64,000 bases of DNA from NCBI GenBank assembly GCA_963576785.1, contig OY756150.1, forward strand, positions 1,364,001 to 1,428,000, written 5' to 3'. This document shows positions 33,977-45,600 of this stretch, one piece after another; the first letter of the stretch is position 1, and each line of letters starts with the position of its first letter. The stretch is from Chlorophyllum brunneum. Its lineage: Eukaryota; Basidiomycota; Agaricomycetes; Agaricales; Agaricaceae. Below the pieces are notes generated by a model that ran no database searches, was not told where the DNA came from, and saw nothing but the letters and a program-made list of their open reading frames with translations. Made by a program: the position numbers and the translations under genes.

Positions 33977-34281
33977 TATTATGAACTATCTTTAGTTGAT
34001 TACATTCCAATCATATGTCCACTATGTTATGTACACCCTACTCCACAGTGTTTCTGTTTCTACCTCCTGTTTCACTCCTAGATGCTATACTCTCTATGAC
34101 TTGTACCTATGACTCCCTTACCTCACTCCCCTATTCATAGCATTCACCACTGGTATATAAGGTATAGTAATACTTAATGTATTTCTTACACTTTACCAAT
34201 TGTATCATCCCTTTCTCTTTTCTCTACTCCTTGTCTTTATCCAAAGACTTGCAACCTGAGTCCTAGACTAAGGTTGTAACA
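33977..34281 (+). repeat. LTR shared by gypsy-4 and gypsy-5 (305 bp)
   Basis: It follows the purine tract of gypsy-4 directly (first bases TATTATG, a G-to-A change of TGTTATG). It is followed directly by the gypsy-5 primer-binding site and leader. It thus serves both elements. Confidence 0.9.
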
Positions 34282-34503
34282 TTTGGTAAAGTATCATTCA
34301 ACTTACCTTACAAGAGAGGTACTACTATTTATAGCTAGGCTTAGAATAATAGTCTCTGACTAGGATAACAGTATATAAGCAGCAGTAGCTTACTGAGAAT
34401 ACCAAGAAGGCCAAGAGCTCTGAGAACAACCAATATCCAGGGATTACCAGTAGTAATAGAATCTAAATAACAAACAGAATCAGAAATCCTTGAAGGTCTC
34501 AAA

Positions 34504-35075
34504 TGTTGAAGTTTCGGACATATTCTAGAAATAGACTATGAAGTCATTATGATAATAATAGACTGATCCGTTACTTTCCAGTAACTTCATTCCATAGTAA
34601 CTTCCTATGAGTTGCTCTGCATACAATAAGAGTCATAAGTACTTGATAGATTATTCTACATAGTACCAATGACTAGTATACTATGTTCCACAGTACTCCG
34701 CAGGCACTATGCTGCAGTTAAAAGGAGTCATAAGGAACAATCTATATATTACTAGTATTTTATGTAGTATGACTCACCTATGTTACAATATGTATATAAA
34801 CCCCATGTAGCAGACCTAGCTCTGCATCTTGTTCAATCAAACAACCTCTTCATCATTGCCTATCTCTTTGAGTACAACACTAGCATTGATCTACTCGACT
34901 TTGACCTCTACACCTCTGATACCAACCGCTTTATCAATAATATCTGTCTATCCGAATTACCTTTCTACAGGTATCAGATAGAAGCTTATTATCTCGGTGA
35001 GTAGACCCTACGTTCTCTCCCACTGCATTTACTGCTACCCCTAGCAAACAACTTGTTACGGTCGTTTCCTCAACA
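34504..35075 (+). repeat. Solo LTR of copia-1/2 family (572 bp)
   Basis: It is flanked by perfect TCAAA repeats (34499-34503 and 35076-35080). It has exactly the same length as the copia-1 LTRs and is diverged from them. It lies in the opposite orientation, on the plus strand. It keeps the TATA box, donor GGTGAGTAG and a 74-codon ORF (34780-35004). Confidence 0.95.
34780..35004 (+). CDS. LTR-resident ORF (74 aa), unknown
   Basis: It reads MLQYVYKPHVADLALHLVQ at the start and ends ICLSELPFYRYQIEAYYLGE. The related ORF in the copia-2 5' LTR (50228-50004, minus) has the same length. In copia-1 a single extra base breaks the frame, but the C-terminal two thirds can still be read. The TATA box overlaps codons 5-8, so a normal LTR transcript would lack this ATG, and translation is uncertain. 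The ORF ends exactly across the splice donor. Confidence 0.35.
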   Translation: MLQYVYKPHVADLALHLVQSNNLFIIAYLFEYNTSIDLLDFDLYTSDTNRFINNICLSELPFYRYQIEAYYLGE

Positions 35076-35835
35076 TCAAACAGCAGAAATTAGAACATAG
35101 CATAGACAAAGACACAGCTCTATTTGAGACCCTATTCAATAATAAAGTTGCTGAGACCACAACCAATATAGAAATCACTGAGACACACAAGAACAAACAT
35201 AGTGAATTAGAAACAGAATTAGCCATATCTGATATAGAAGTTGCTGAGACCACACCTGATATAGAAATCACTGAGACATATGAGAACAAACACAGTGAGT
35301 TAGAAACAGGATCAGAAATGGCAGACAAAATCAATTTCCCAAAAAACTTAGCCTCAGAACCTGGGTGCTTTAATGGGGATAGAACCAAGTTTAATAATTG
35401 GTGGAAAGCAATATTCTTATGGACACTATTCAACAAAATTGATGACAATGAACAAAAAATAATTGGAGTATTAGCATAAATGAGAGAAGGACTGGCAGGT
35501 CCTTGCACCAACTCCAAACTATCAGCTATTCAAGATAAGAAAACACTAACCTTCAATGATTTCACTAAGGAGATGACAGCCACATTTTCATTGGGAAATA
35601 AAAAGGCAATAGCAGAAGGGGAAATCAAATTGTTCAAACAAAGAAAGAAGAACACTGCAGACTTTATAATTGAATTTGAAGCATTGAAAGTACAAGCCAA
35701 AATGGATGATGCACATGCTATCTTTCTTCTCAAACAACATAATAGAGCAGACATTATTAGAACCATCATAGGCTATCCAACAGTCTCAATCCTAACCACA
35801 TATAATAAATGGAGAACCACAATCCTTGCAGTAGA

Positions 35836-36971
35836 TGTTACAGATTTGGCTACTAAGGGCAATTGAAGAGGATGCAACCTCTAGGGTATGGCCTTAATAC
35901 CTATCTCAGCCAAGTAACCGGATAAGCAAACATTATCAAACTGTCATTACTCAACCAAGAAATGGGAATCCTGTTTATCTCATAGCTCTGAGTGATGAGG
36001 GCAAGTAGAGAATAAGTAGTTAAGCAATCTTCTATTGATTGACAGCAACTGTTAATGGAAACTCTTCTTGGGCAATCAAGAAGGCTATCCCTGTAGAAGA
36101 TCAAAGCTTAAGCTTTGACTTCCTAATACAGTTGGCTATTTATACTAATTACTTCTTTTCTATAAATACTACAGAGTATAGATAACGAGACTGAAACACA
36201 TTTTACATTGTGAAACTGATAGATATGAAACCCAGGGTGAAACACTACTAAAGATAAACATGAAACTGATAAAGATGAAACAGCTAAACATAGAGTAAAG
36301 TGAAACTGATGATGGTGAAATGGATGAGTGCTTACTCATCCTCAGAGATCTCAGATGATGGTGATGATGATTCATTGGAACAGCTACAGTCACAAGACAT
36401 GTAGGACAAGGTGGTAGAAGGTGATGATGACGACAGTAGTGATGGAAGAACTGCATCCATAGGATGATTGGAGTCGGATGATAGGGATGATGTAGATGTG
36501 ATTGGTTCTTTGGAGAGATAGGACTCAGGTGACTCAACAAGGGTTTGAGTAGATCACAATAGCAGATGGGAAGAATTATTGTTGTCACTACTAGGTACAG
36601 CGGGTTCGTCATCTGGTGATAAGTCTTTAGGTTGCATTTCTATGCAATAGATTCCATCAGCGATTTGTTGGTGAATGAGTGCTTTGAGTGCTGGACCACG
36701 AGTGTACATGTAGGGGTAGATGTACTGCATAGTTTCTTCAGTAGTTGGTCATGCTTTCCAACCGTTATTCTAGGCACCATAGAGGTTGTTCTCGATGGTG
36801 CATAAGTAGAGTCCATTGGTGTTGTATACATATAAGTATGGTGCGTATTTCCAAGCTAGTCAAAGTAGAGAATCGATAACGGCGTCATTGGATTGTGGTG
36901 GTGGGACAAGTGGTATTGCTTCTGGAAACTTGTTGTAACCTCTGACGTAGGTTCGAGGTTCAGACATAACA
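35836..36971 (-). mobile_element. Element X copy B (1136 bp)
   Basis: It is bounded by TGTTA...TAACA and by perfect GTAGA repeats (35831-35835 and 36972-36976), and lies in gypsy-5 gag. It has exactly the same length as copy A. It holds an ORF over the first 636 bp after the terminal TGTT and a TATAAATA box (36037-36044) in the same orientation. It may be a solo LTR of a large element whose internal part is not in this window, or a non-autonomous unit. Confidence 0.85.
36332..36967 (-). pseudogene. Element X ORF, copy B (211 codons)
   Basis: ATG is at the fifth base of the element (MSEPRTYVRGYNKFPEAIP). At least three stops have arisen by C-to-T type changes. Readable parts include LAWKYAPYLYVYNT, TEETMQYIYPYMYTRGPALK and a serine-rich, acidic end (SSPSSEISEDE). 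Copy A has an ORF of identical length. I recognise no domain. Confidence 0.7.
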
Positions 36972-37321
36972 GTAGAACAAGATTACAAAACTAGAGACAT
37001 TACCCAAGAAGATGTCAGAACCACCACAGAGGTTACTTATGGAGGAGGAGGATAACTGATAGAGATAGGAAGACAGAGGACAGACACTGATTAGAATAGA
37101 AAGCTAAGATACTATAATTGCAACCTCTATGAGCATATTGCCAAACACTGTCACAAGAAAACCAAAGTTACATACACCAAGATAACATGCTATAATTGTG
37201 GCAAACAGGGTCACATCTCAAAGAACTGTAGAGTACTGAAAAAAGCATATATTAGAAAGGCTATCAAGAACAACAAAAAAAAAGAAGAACTGACAAAAGA
37301 GGATTTTTTTGAAGGCTCCAA

Positions 37322-40300
37322 GTAGGCACAAACCCACAAGCTACTAAACATAGAGTTCCTGTTTTATTTTATAATAGACAATATATGATTCTGCAAAAAC
37401 AAAACTCAACACATAAACTTCTCCCCAATTCTACCATCAGAACTACAAAAGGACCCAAACAAATCATGATGCTAGTAGACTCCAGATGTACTCATATGTG
37501 CATAGCTCAAAGAGTAGTAGAAGAAGAACAAATCCCAACCCAACCCCTCAAGATACCAATAAGAGTAATCAATACCAATGGAACCAAAAACAAGAAAGAT
37601 GAAATAACAGACATGGCATACCTGGTATTAAACAACAGAAAATACACAGAAAAAATTGAAGTAATGGTAACACAACTGGAAAGTACAGACCTTTACCTTG
37701 GACATGAGTGGCTGGTCAAACATGGCCCTGAAATCAATTGAACAAACAACATAATATGCTTCATGAGATGTCCAAAAGATTGCACCACACACCACAATGA
37801 CATATGGTTCAACGAGAGAATACACATGGTCAAAGAACACATAGAAAAAAAGAACACCAATCAGATGAATCTAGAAGACCTACTATTATACTTTCAGCAA
37901 TATACACATCTTTTCAATAAAAAGAACTTTGACAAACTGCCCAAACACACATAAACCTATCTGAAAATGCACTACCAGTACTACAGTCCAAAGTCTACCC
38001 TATGATGATAATGGAAAAGCAGGAACTGCAGAAATTCTTTGACAAAAATATTGCCTTAGGATGAATTCAATCATTACAATCCCCCTACACTACCCCATGC
38101 TTCTTTATACCTAAGAAGAATGGAATGAAATGCCTGGTACAAGACTACAAGAAACTAAACAAGCATACAATCAAAGACAAGATGTCACTTCCTCTCATAA
38201 GTGAAGTCATCAATCAATTAAAAGATGCCAAAGTCTTAAATAAACTTGACATTATCTGGGAATATAACAACATCAGAATAAGAGAAAACAACAAATGGAA
38301 GGCAGTATTCATAACAAACAATGAGTTATTCGAACCAGTGGTCATGTTTTTTGGAATGAGCAACTCATCTGCAATATTCCAAAGGATGACAAATACAGTA
38401 TTCCAAGAAATGTTACATGAAGGAGTAGTTGTCAATTATATGGATAACTTTGTCATCCCAGGAACTATGCAGAAGGAACTGGAAGAGAGAACAAAATAGT
38501 TCCTGGACATAGCAGCCAAATACCAGCTATACTATAAGAGATCAAAATGCTTATTCAATGCCAAAGAAATACCTATATTGGGATTTGTGGTTGGACAAAG
38601 CAGCATTAAAATGGAGGAAGAGAAGGTAAAAGTGGTAAAGGAATGGCCAACACCCAAATCTCTGAAAGATATCAAGAAATTCTTAGGTTTTGCAAACTTC
38701 TACTGACAATTCATCCATAACTTCAGCAACATAGCAGCATCCCTACACAAATTGAGAAAAAAGACACCTAATGGACATAGACAGAGTGACAACAACAAGC
38801 ATTCGAAAGGATCAAAGAAAAAGTCACAAGCAAACTGGTATTAGCAATGCCACAAGACAAGGGACAATATAGGATAGAAGTAGATGTATCAGGATACAGA
38901 GTAGAAGCAGTACTATCACAAAAGCAAAAAGAACAATGCCATCTGATTGCTTTCCACTCAAGAACAATGACACCTGCAGAACACAACTACTAGATCTATG
39001 ACAAAGAGTTATTAGCAATCTGAGAAGTAATCAAAACATGGAGACAATACCTACTCAATGCAGAAGAACTATTCAAAGTATAGACTGACCACAAAAACCT
39101 GGAATACTTCCGAAAACTGCAATAACTTATAGGATGACAAGTGAGATAGCAACTAGAACTACAGAAATACCACTACACACTGAAACACATACCTGGAAAG
39201 ACTAACACAAAAGCAGACATACTATTGAGATTAACAAAAACAGATACTACCTGAGATAATACTGACATCACCTTACTACCCAACCACCTATTTGATAACA
39301 CAATCACCAAGATCCAGTAAATCTGGGATATCTCTGGAGAAGAAGAATTGAAATACCAACTACGAAAGGAAACAAAAAGGGAGACACAATGGCTGAAGGA
39401 AAAAGAGAAATGTCCAGAGGAGATATGGGAAGAGCATGGACTACCAATGTTTGAAGGCAGAATATACATACCACCCAACAGCAAACTATGACAGGAAATA
39501 CTCCAACAGCATCATGACAAAACTGACATAGGATACCTAGGACAACACCAAATGATCAAACTTCTTAAACAAACTTATTGGTGGCCCCAAATATACAACA
39601 ATATTAAACAATACATCAAAGGATATGATATATGCCAACAAAACAAGATACTCCAAACAAGACCAACAACACATCTCCACCCACTACCAATACCAACAGA
39701 ACCTTGGGAAGAAATCTCAATCAATATGATAGGACCATTATCAGAGTCAGAAGAATATAATGCAATACTTGTCATAGTTGATCATTTCAGCAAAATAATC
39801 AGACTGCATACAGTTAATACCACCTTGTCATCTGAGGAGTTAGGAAATATATATCGAGACAATATATGGAAAATGCATGGAATACCCTATAGAATCATCA
39901 GTGACAGAGACCCTCAATTTGCATCAAAATTCATGGCAGAACTATGCTGAGCAACTCTTACCCAACAAAACTTATCCATGGCATGTCATCTACAAACCAA
40001 TAGTCAAATGGAGCACATCAACTAGGAGGTTGAGACATACCTTAAGAATGTAATAAACCATATACAGGATAACTGGAAGAAATGACTAACCACAGCAGAA
40101 TTCTAATACAATGACAAAATCTATACCATCACTGGATACTTGCCATTCTAAATAGTTTATGGATGACACTCTTGGAAAGGAGATATAACAAATACAGCCA
40201 AGGTACCTGTGATCATGGAATAAATACAAAAGTTACAAGACATGCAACAAGAGATAATCAAAATGCTACAATACAGCCAGACTCAAATGGAGAAATATAA

Positions 40301-40640
40301 CAGCACCAAACCAGAATATGAGTATATTCCAGAAGAACAAGTATGGCTTGAAGTGAGCAACATCAAGACAACAAGACCAACCAAAAAGCTAGATCACAAA
40401 TGCTATGGACCATTCTGAATAAAAGCAAAAATAGGTAAAACAAGTTACCAACTGGAACTACCTGAAACATGGGCAATACATGACATGTTTAACAGCCAAC
40501 TCCTCTTTTCTTATCACAAACCCAAGTTTGACAGCCAGTATGCTCCACCACTACCAATGCCCAAGATCATCAATGATGAAAAACAGTATGAAGTAGAAGA
40601 AATGCTAAGGAAGCAGTTCAGGAATTTTTAGACAAGATTT
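37322..40640 (+). pseudogene. gypsy-5 pol, chromodomain deleted
   Basis: Protease (LVDSRCTHMC near 37470), RT (NYMDNFVIPG near 38435), RNase H and integrase (39552-39950 open) are present with many stops. About 16 bp are missing near 37952, shifting the frame. At about 40605 the sequence jumps from the start of the chromodomain (EVEEM) to its end (KEAVQEF), so most of the chromodomain is lost. Confidence 0.88.
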
Positions 40641-40653
40641 TGAGGACAAAACC

Positions 40654-40661
40654 TATAAAAA
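40654..40661 (+). promoter_or_regulatory. Internal TATA-like motif before ORF3 (gypsy-5)
   Basis: TATAAAAA followed by a G-run, 136 nt before the ORF3 ATG. Confidence 0.4.
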
Positions 40662-40789
40662 GGGGGAGGGGAGTAAAAAGTGATAATTATGAATAACAAA
40701 CTGCATATTACAAGGGATTACTACACTTGACATACCTCATGCTATATCCACTGCATACTAGACCTTGCCAACTATCTTCACAACACACT

Positions 40790-41667
40790 ATGTCTACCAA
40801 ATGCAGACCCACTCCTTTTCCAACCAATAACTCAGAATTCAAACAAGAACTTGCCAACTTCCTTGATACCCAGTCCACTGAAGAACAAATTGAGCACTAC
40901 ACCTCTACCATCAAAGGACTCATGTACATTCCCATGCTGTTAACAATCTCAAAATCCAAGCAAAAGCTCTGAGCCATATCTTACTTGTTACCACTATCAG
41001 AACCTTCCCAGCTACCATGTTAACCAAGAAACATGAACTCATGAAAGAATTATTGGACAAAACAGCTATAGATCTCAATGTATTAGTACACACCAATGCA
41101 AAGAGATGTATCCAAAGTGCTATAGTCATGATAGGTAAAAGGCTCAACTATCTTACTGACTCAAGTAACAACCTGATATACAGACTTGCCTGACAACTAA
41201 TAGACCTTGAATCATATATCTCCACTATCTTACCCAACAAACTACTGTATCACAAAGAAGATGAACAAGAATGGTTAGATAAAGGAATGGAAGGAATCAA
41301 GAAATTGGTGGCTGAACAATTAATAGAACCTGACATAAGAGACAAAGTAGACTACCTGCTGATCCACATCTCTGACTTCTACCCACCAACTAAGCCTATC
41401 ATATTCAATTCCCCTCAAACCTACCTCATGCTGAAGAAAGGAGGACAACTTGATGACAACTATTGGCAAGAAATAGTTCATAACTTAGTCATAGCAGAAA
41501 CAAATAACACTACTACCTTCCAAGGCTGCACCATTGCACTTTTCAGAGGAGGACAAGACCATGCTCCTTTCTGGATTAGATGCTGATGCCACTCAGGAAC
41601 TCCAATGATAGGTCCTAGCAAATGTCAACTTGTCAATGCTCTTCACAAGAAAAAGGATGTTAAGTAG
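40790..41667 (+). pseudogene. gypsy-5 ORF3
   Basis: It starts MSTKCRPTPFP. One missing base near 40933 shifts the frame. The last 99 codons (41287-41586) are open and contain KPIIFNSPQTY, DDNYWQEIVH, ALFRGGQDHAPFWI. It ends at the TAG at 41665. Confidence 0.82.
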
Positions 41668-41710
41668 TTTGTTATATTTCATGGGATCATGAACATAAAA
41701 AAGGAGGTAT

Positions 41711-42002
41711 TGTTATGAACTATAGATAGACATTATATTCCTATCATGCACCTGTTACCCCACAAGTCATCATTTCCTTATATCAGTTTCATCTCCTGTT
41801 CCACTTCTTAAGTCTGTACTTTCTATGACTTGTTCTACTTGTCCCCCTGACTCATTATACTCCATTCCCTTATATTATTAGCACTCACTACTAGTATATA
41901 AAGTGTAGTAATACTTGATGTATTCCCTACACTTTACCAATCATATTATCCCTTTCTCTTTTCTCAACTCCCTTGTCTTTATCCAAAGACTTGCAACCTG
42001 AG
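41711..42002 (+). repeat. 3' LTR of gypsy-5, left part
   Basis: It starts TGTTATGAAC after AAGGAGGTAT and is split by copia-2 at the motif CAACCTGAG. The right part is 50519-50539, ending GTAACA. Confidence 0.93.
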
Positions 42003-42613
42003 TGTTGAGAAAACAACCATAATGAGCTGTTTGCTGGGGCAGCAGTAAATGCAGTGGGAGAGAACGTAGGATCTACTCACCAATAAAGTACACTTCTATC
42101 CAGTAATAGTAGAAGAGTAATTCAGATAGACAGATATTAGTGATAAAATAATCTGTGTCAGAATTAGAGAGTTCAAAGTCAAGTAGATTGAGACTTGTGT
42201 TATACTGGAGTAGATAGGATATAATAAAGAAGTTGTTCAATTAAACAAGATGCAGAACTTGGTCTGCTACATGGAGTTTATATACATGTAACATAGATGA
42301 GTCATATTACATAAAATACTAGGAATATATAGAATGTTTCTTATGACTTCTATTAACTGCAGCGTAGTACCTGCGGAGTACTGCAGAATGTATTATACTA
42401 GTTATTGGAACTATGTAAAGTAATCTATCAAGTACCAATTGACATTATGACTCTCATTGTATACAAAGCAACTTATAAGAAGTTACTACAGATTGAAGTT
42501 ACTGGAAAGTAACTGATCAGTCTATTATTTTTATAATAACCTCATAGTCTATTTCTAGAATATGTCCGAAACTTCAACACTTTTTCTTGCTCTGTATTGA
42601 TGTAGAGTTTCAA

Positions 42614-45600
42614 TCACTCAAATGTCAAGCCAAGACAAGGTTGGAATAGATTGAATTTAATTTTGTCTAAATTCTTTGTAAGAATGTCAGCAGGATTTTC
42701 TGTGCCTTTCACAGAGAATATTTCAATCTTTCCTTCTTCTACCAAATCATGAATATAGTGGTATTTGATGTTGACATGTTTCAATTGTTTCTCTGTTACT
42801 GGATTTTTTGCCTAAAATATTAAACCCTCATTATCACCAAAGAGATAAGGAGCCAATGATTGGATACCAATTTCTTCCAACAAATTGACAGCCTAAAGAA
42901 GTTGTTGACTACAATCTGACAAAGCCATATACTTGGCTTCAGTGGAAGATAATGCAATGGTTTTCTGTTTTCTACTTAACCAAGTAATAGCTCCACTAGC
43001 TAATAAACAGAAATATCCAGTTACAGATTTACAATTAATACCACCAGCCCAGTTAGAGTCAGAAAAAGCATTAAGGCCTTGTATAGAACTTCCATTATAG
43101 GTAATTCTATATTTGCAAGTAGTATTAAGATACTTCAGTAAATGTAAGCCTGCATTATAATGCACTTTAGTAGGGTTGGTCATATATTGTGATAACTTGA
43201 CAGTGGCAAAAGCTATGTTAGGTTGACTACCTATTATCAGATACATAACTGATCCTACTAACTGTTAATAACTCTTTGTGAAATCAGGTGTTGCTTGTTC
43301 TGTATTAGATTCAAAGATAAATCCATTTGGTAATGGGATTTCTTCTTTTCCAATTACTTTAAATTGATCAAGAACTTTTCCTAGATAATCCATTTGGTCT
43401 AGGGTAATTGATTGGTTTATAGGATTTTGCAAAATTTTCATGCCAAGAAATTCTTTGGTTGGACCAAGATCTCTGCATTCCCATTTCTTCATAAAGAATG
43501 CTTGCTTTTCTCAAAGAAGTCTAGAGTCTCTGATTCCAATGAACATTGAGTCATCTACATAGACTAGAGCTATAATAAGCTCTTTGGTTTTAGGGTCATA
43601 ATAATAATAGACTCCAGCATCTAGTTTGGATCAGACAAATCCTAGGTTAGTCATTGACTTAGTCAATTCCTTCCACCATTGGTGTCCAGATTACTTTAGT
43701 CCATAAATAGCTCGGTTTAATTTCCAAACTGTATTACCATGACCTGTATTGAAACCTTCTGGAAGTTCTATATAGAGTTTTTCATCCAGTTTTCCATAGA
43801 GATAAGCAGTTTTAACATCTAAACTGAGTATCTCCCAATTGTTGAGGGCAGCAACTGAAAATATGAGTTGCGCTGTCTTATAACAGACTATTGATGAAAA
43901 TAGTTCATTGTAATTGATTCTCTCTATTTGAGAGAATCCTTTTGCTACTAGTTGAGTACAGTATCAACCATTTGATTTGCATGTGAAGACCCATCTATTT
44001 TTGACAGCTTTTCTTCCAGGTGGAAGTTTAGCTAAGTCATAAACATGTCTTTCTCTGAGCAAATTTAACTCTTCTAAGCATGCTTTCCACCATTTAGATT
44101 TCTCTTCTGATGGTAGTCAATCTAGATCCTTGAAAGAAATAAGAACTAATGGTGATTCGACTTTTTGAGCACACAGATAATTGATCATCCCTACTCCTCC
44201 TTCTCTGCATAAGTCTTCTATTGTAGAAGCTTTGTGCTGAGAACATCTACATCTATTGATTATTCCAGGTTTGGAAGCCTCTGATCAAATTTGTCTAACA
44301 AGTTTACTTGTAGAACTTGTCAATTTTGACTTAGGAGGTTGGAATATCTTATAGTCCTGGAGAATTTTGGTTGGATACTTTGTAGAACCATAGAAGTTTC
44401 CTGGATGTTCAGGTACTTTTCTGGTTCTTTGTGGTCTCTGAGGTATTTGAGGAACTGGTACTTGATCCAAGTGATCTTGTGGTACAGAAGGACTGGTATT
44501 CTGATTATCTTTGACAGGGGTATAGGGTATGAATAGTTGTACATCTGGATTATCTCTTTGAGAAGGTAGATAGTTTGGACCTTCAGGGTGATTAGGTAGA
44601 TCAGCATATGATAACCCATCACTGTTATCATCTTCTGGTATTTGTGCTTCTCTTGATGAAAAGAGAATGTTTTACACAATACTATCCCACTTCTCCTGAA
44701 CATCAGTATCGATATTCGGTGCTTTTCCCTTTCCTTTATTCTTTTTAGGTTCAGGGAAAGGAGTTGGAATGCATCTATGAACAGATCTATAAGTCCTATC
44801 TTCCGGAGAACTTTCGGGAGAAGTTCGGGGAAAAGGGCTTGGTGGTTTATCAATAGGTAAACCAGTAGATGGATCTGGAACATAGAAGACAATAACTTCC
44901 AAAGGTGTGCTTCGAGAAGTAGAAGATGATGGTTGGTTCATCCATTCTTCTTGCTTCTTCCCAATATATTTAGGGAAGTGTTCTTCACTGAATACAGCTG
45001 TTGGAGATGTATAGATTACATTCCCATTTAGGTGCCTCATGAAACAATCGTTTTTCCTGTCTGATGTCTAACCAAGGAAAATCATGAGTTCTGACTTTGC
45101 TGTCAGTTTATTGTCTTTTATCTCTTTTGGGAGAAAGACATAAACATCGCAGCCAAAGACTCTCTCTTTGGAGATGTCTGGAATCTTCTGATTCAAAACT
45201 TCATAAGATGTTTTCTACATGAGCCATGATACTGGTGTTTTATTATAGATATGTATTGTATGATCTATGGAAAACTCCTACCAACTGTCAGAAATACAAG
45301 CATGATACCTCATAACTTCTGCTTTATCCATTAAAGTTTGGTTCAAGCATTCATTTCAGCCATTTTGTTGGTGTATATGTGGTACACTAGTCTCATATAT
45401 AATCCCTAAAGAGCACAAATGAGATTGGAACTTGTTAGTTGCATACTCTCTGTCAGTACAGAGATGTTTTAATTTAGTCTCATATTAAGTCTGAATTAAG
45501 GCAATGAAATTTTTCATTTCTTCTGCTTCTGATTTCTTATGGAGGAAGCAAATCTATCCATGAGAGGAAAAGTTGTCCATTATGGTCATGACCCATTTAA

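Larger units (their letters stand above)
21843..34281 (+). mobile_element. gypsy-4: decayed chromovirus interrupted by copia-1
   Basis: 21843-22975 (end of gag, protease, start of RT) and 30345-33976 (RT to ORF3) join exactly when copia-1 and one AAAAC copy are removed. The 5' LTR and most of gag are missing. The 3' LTR (33977-34281) is also the 5' LTR of gypsy-5. CpG is almost absent and stops are numerous, so it is old. Confidence 0.92.
34282..37325 (+). pseudogene. gypsy-5 gag, split by two insertions
   Basis: The leader has a primer-binding site at 34283-34294. Acidic repeats (ITETYENKHSE type) lie at 35150-35310, a capsid-like part is at 35330-35830, and damaged zinc knuckles (CYNCGKQGHISKNC kept) are at 37100-37230. 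It ends at the TAG at 37323. Several stops are present. Confidence 0.85.

Noticed and set aside
36300..36620. CRISPR-like or minisatellite array suggested by GATGAT and TGAAACTGAT runs
   Set aside because: The units are short, irregular and belong to the serine/aspartate-rich end of the element X ORF and its promoter part.
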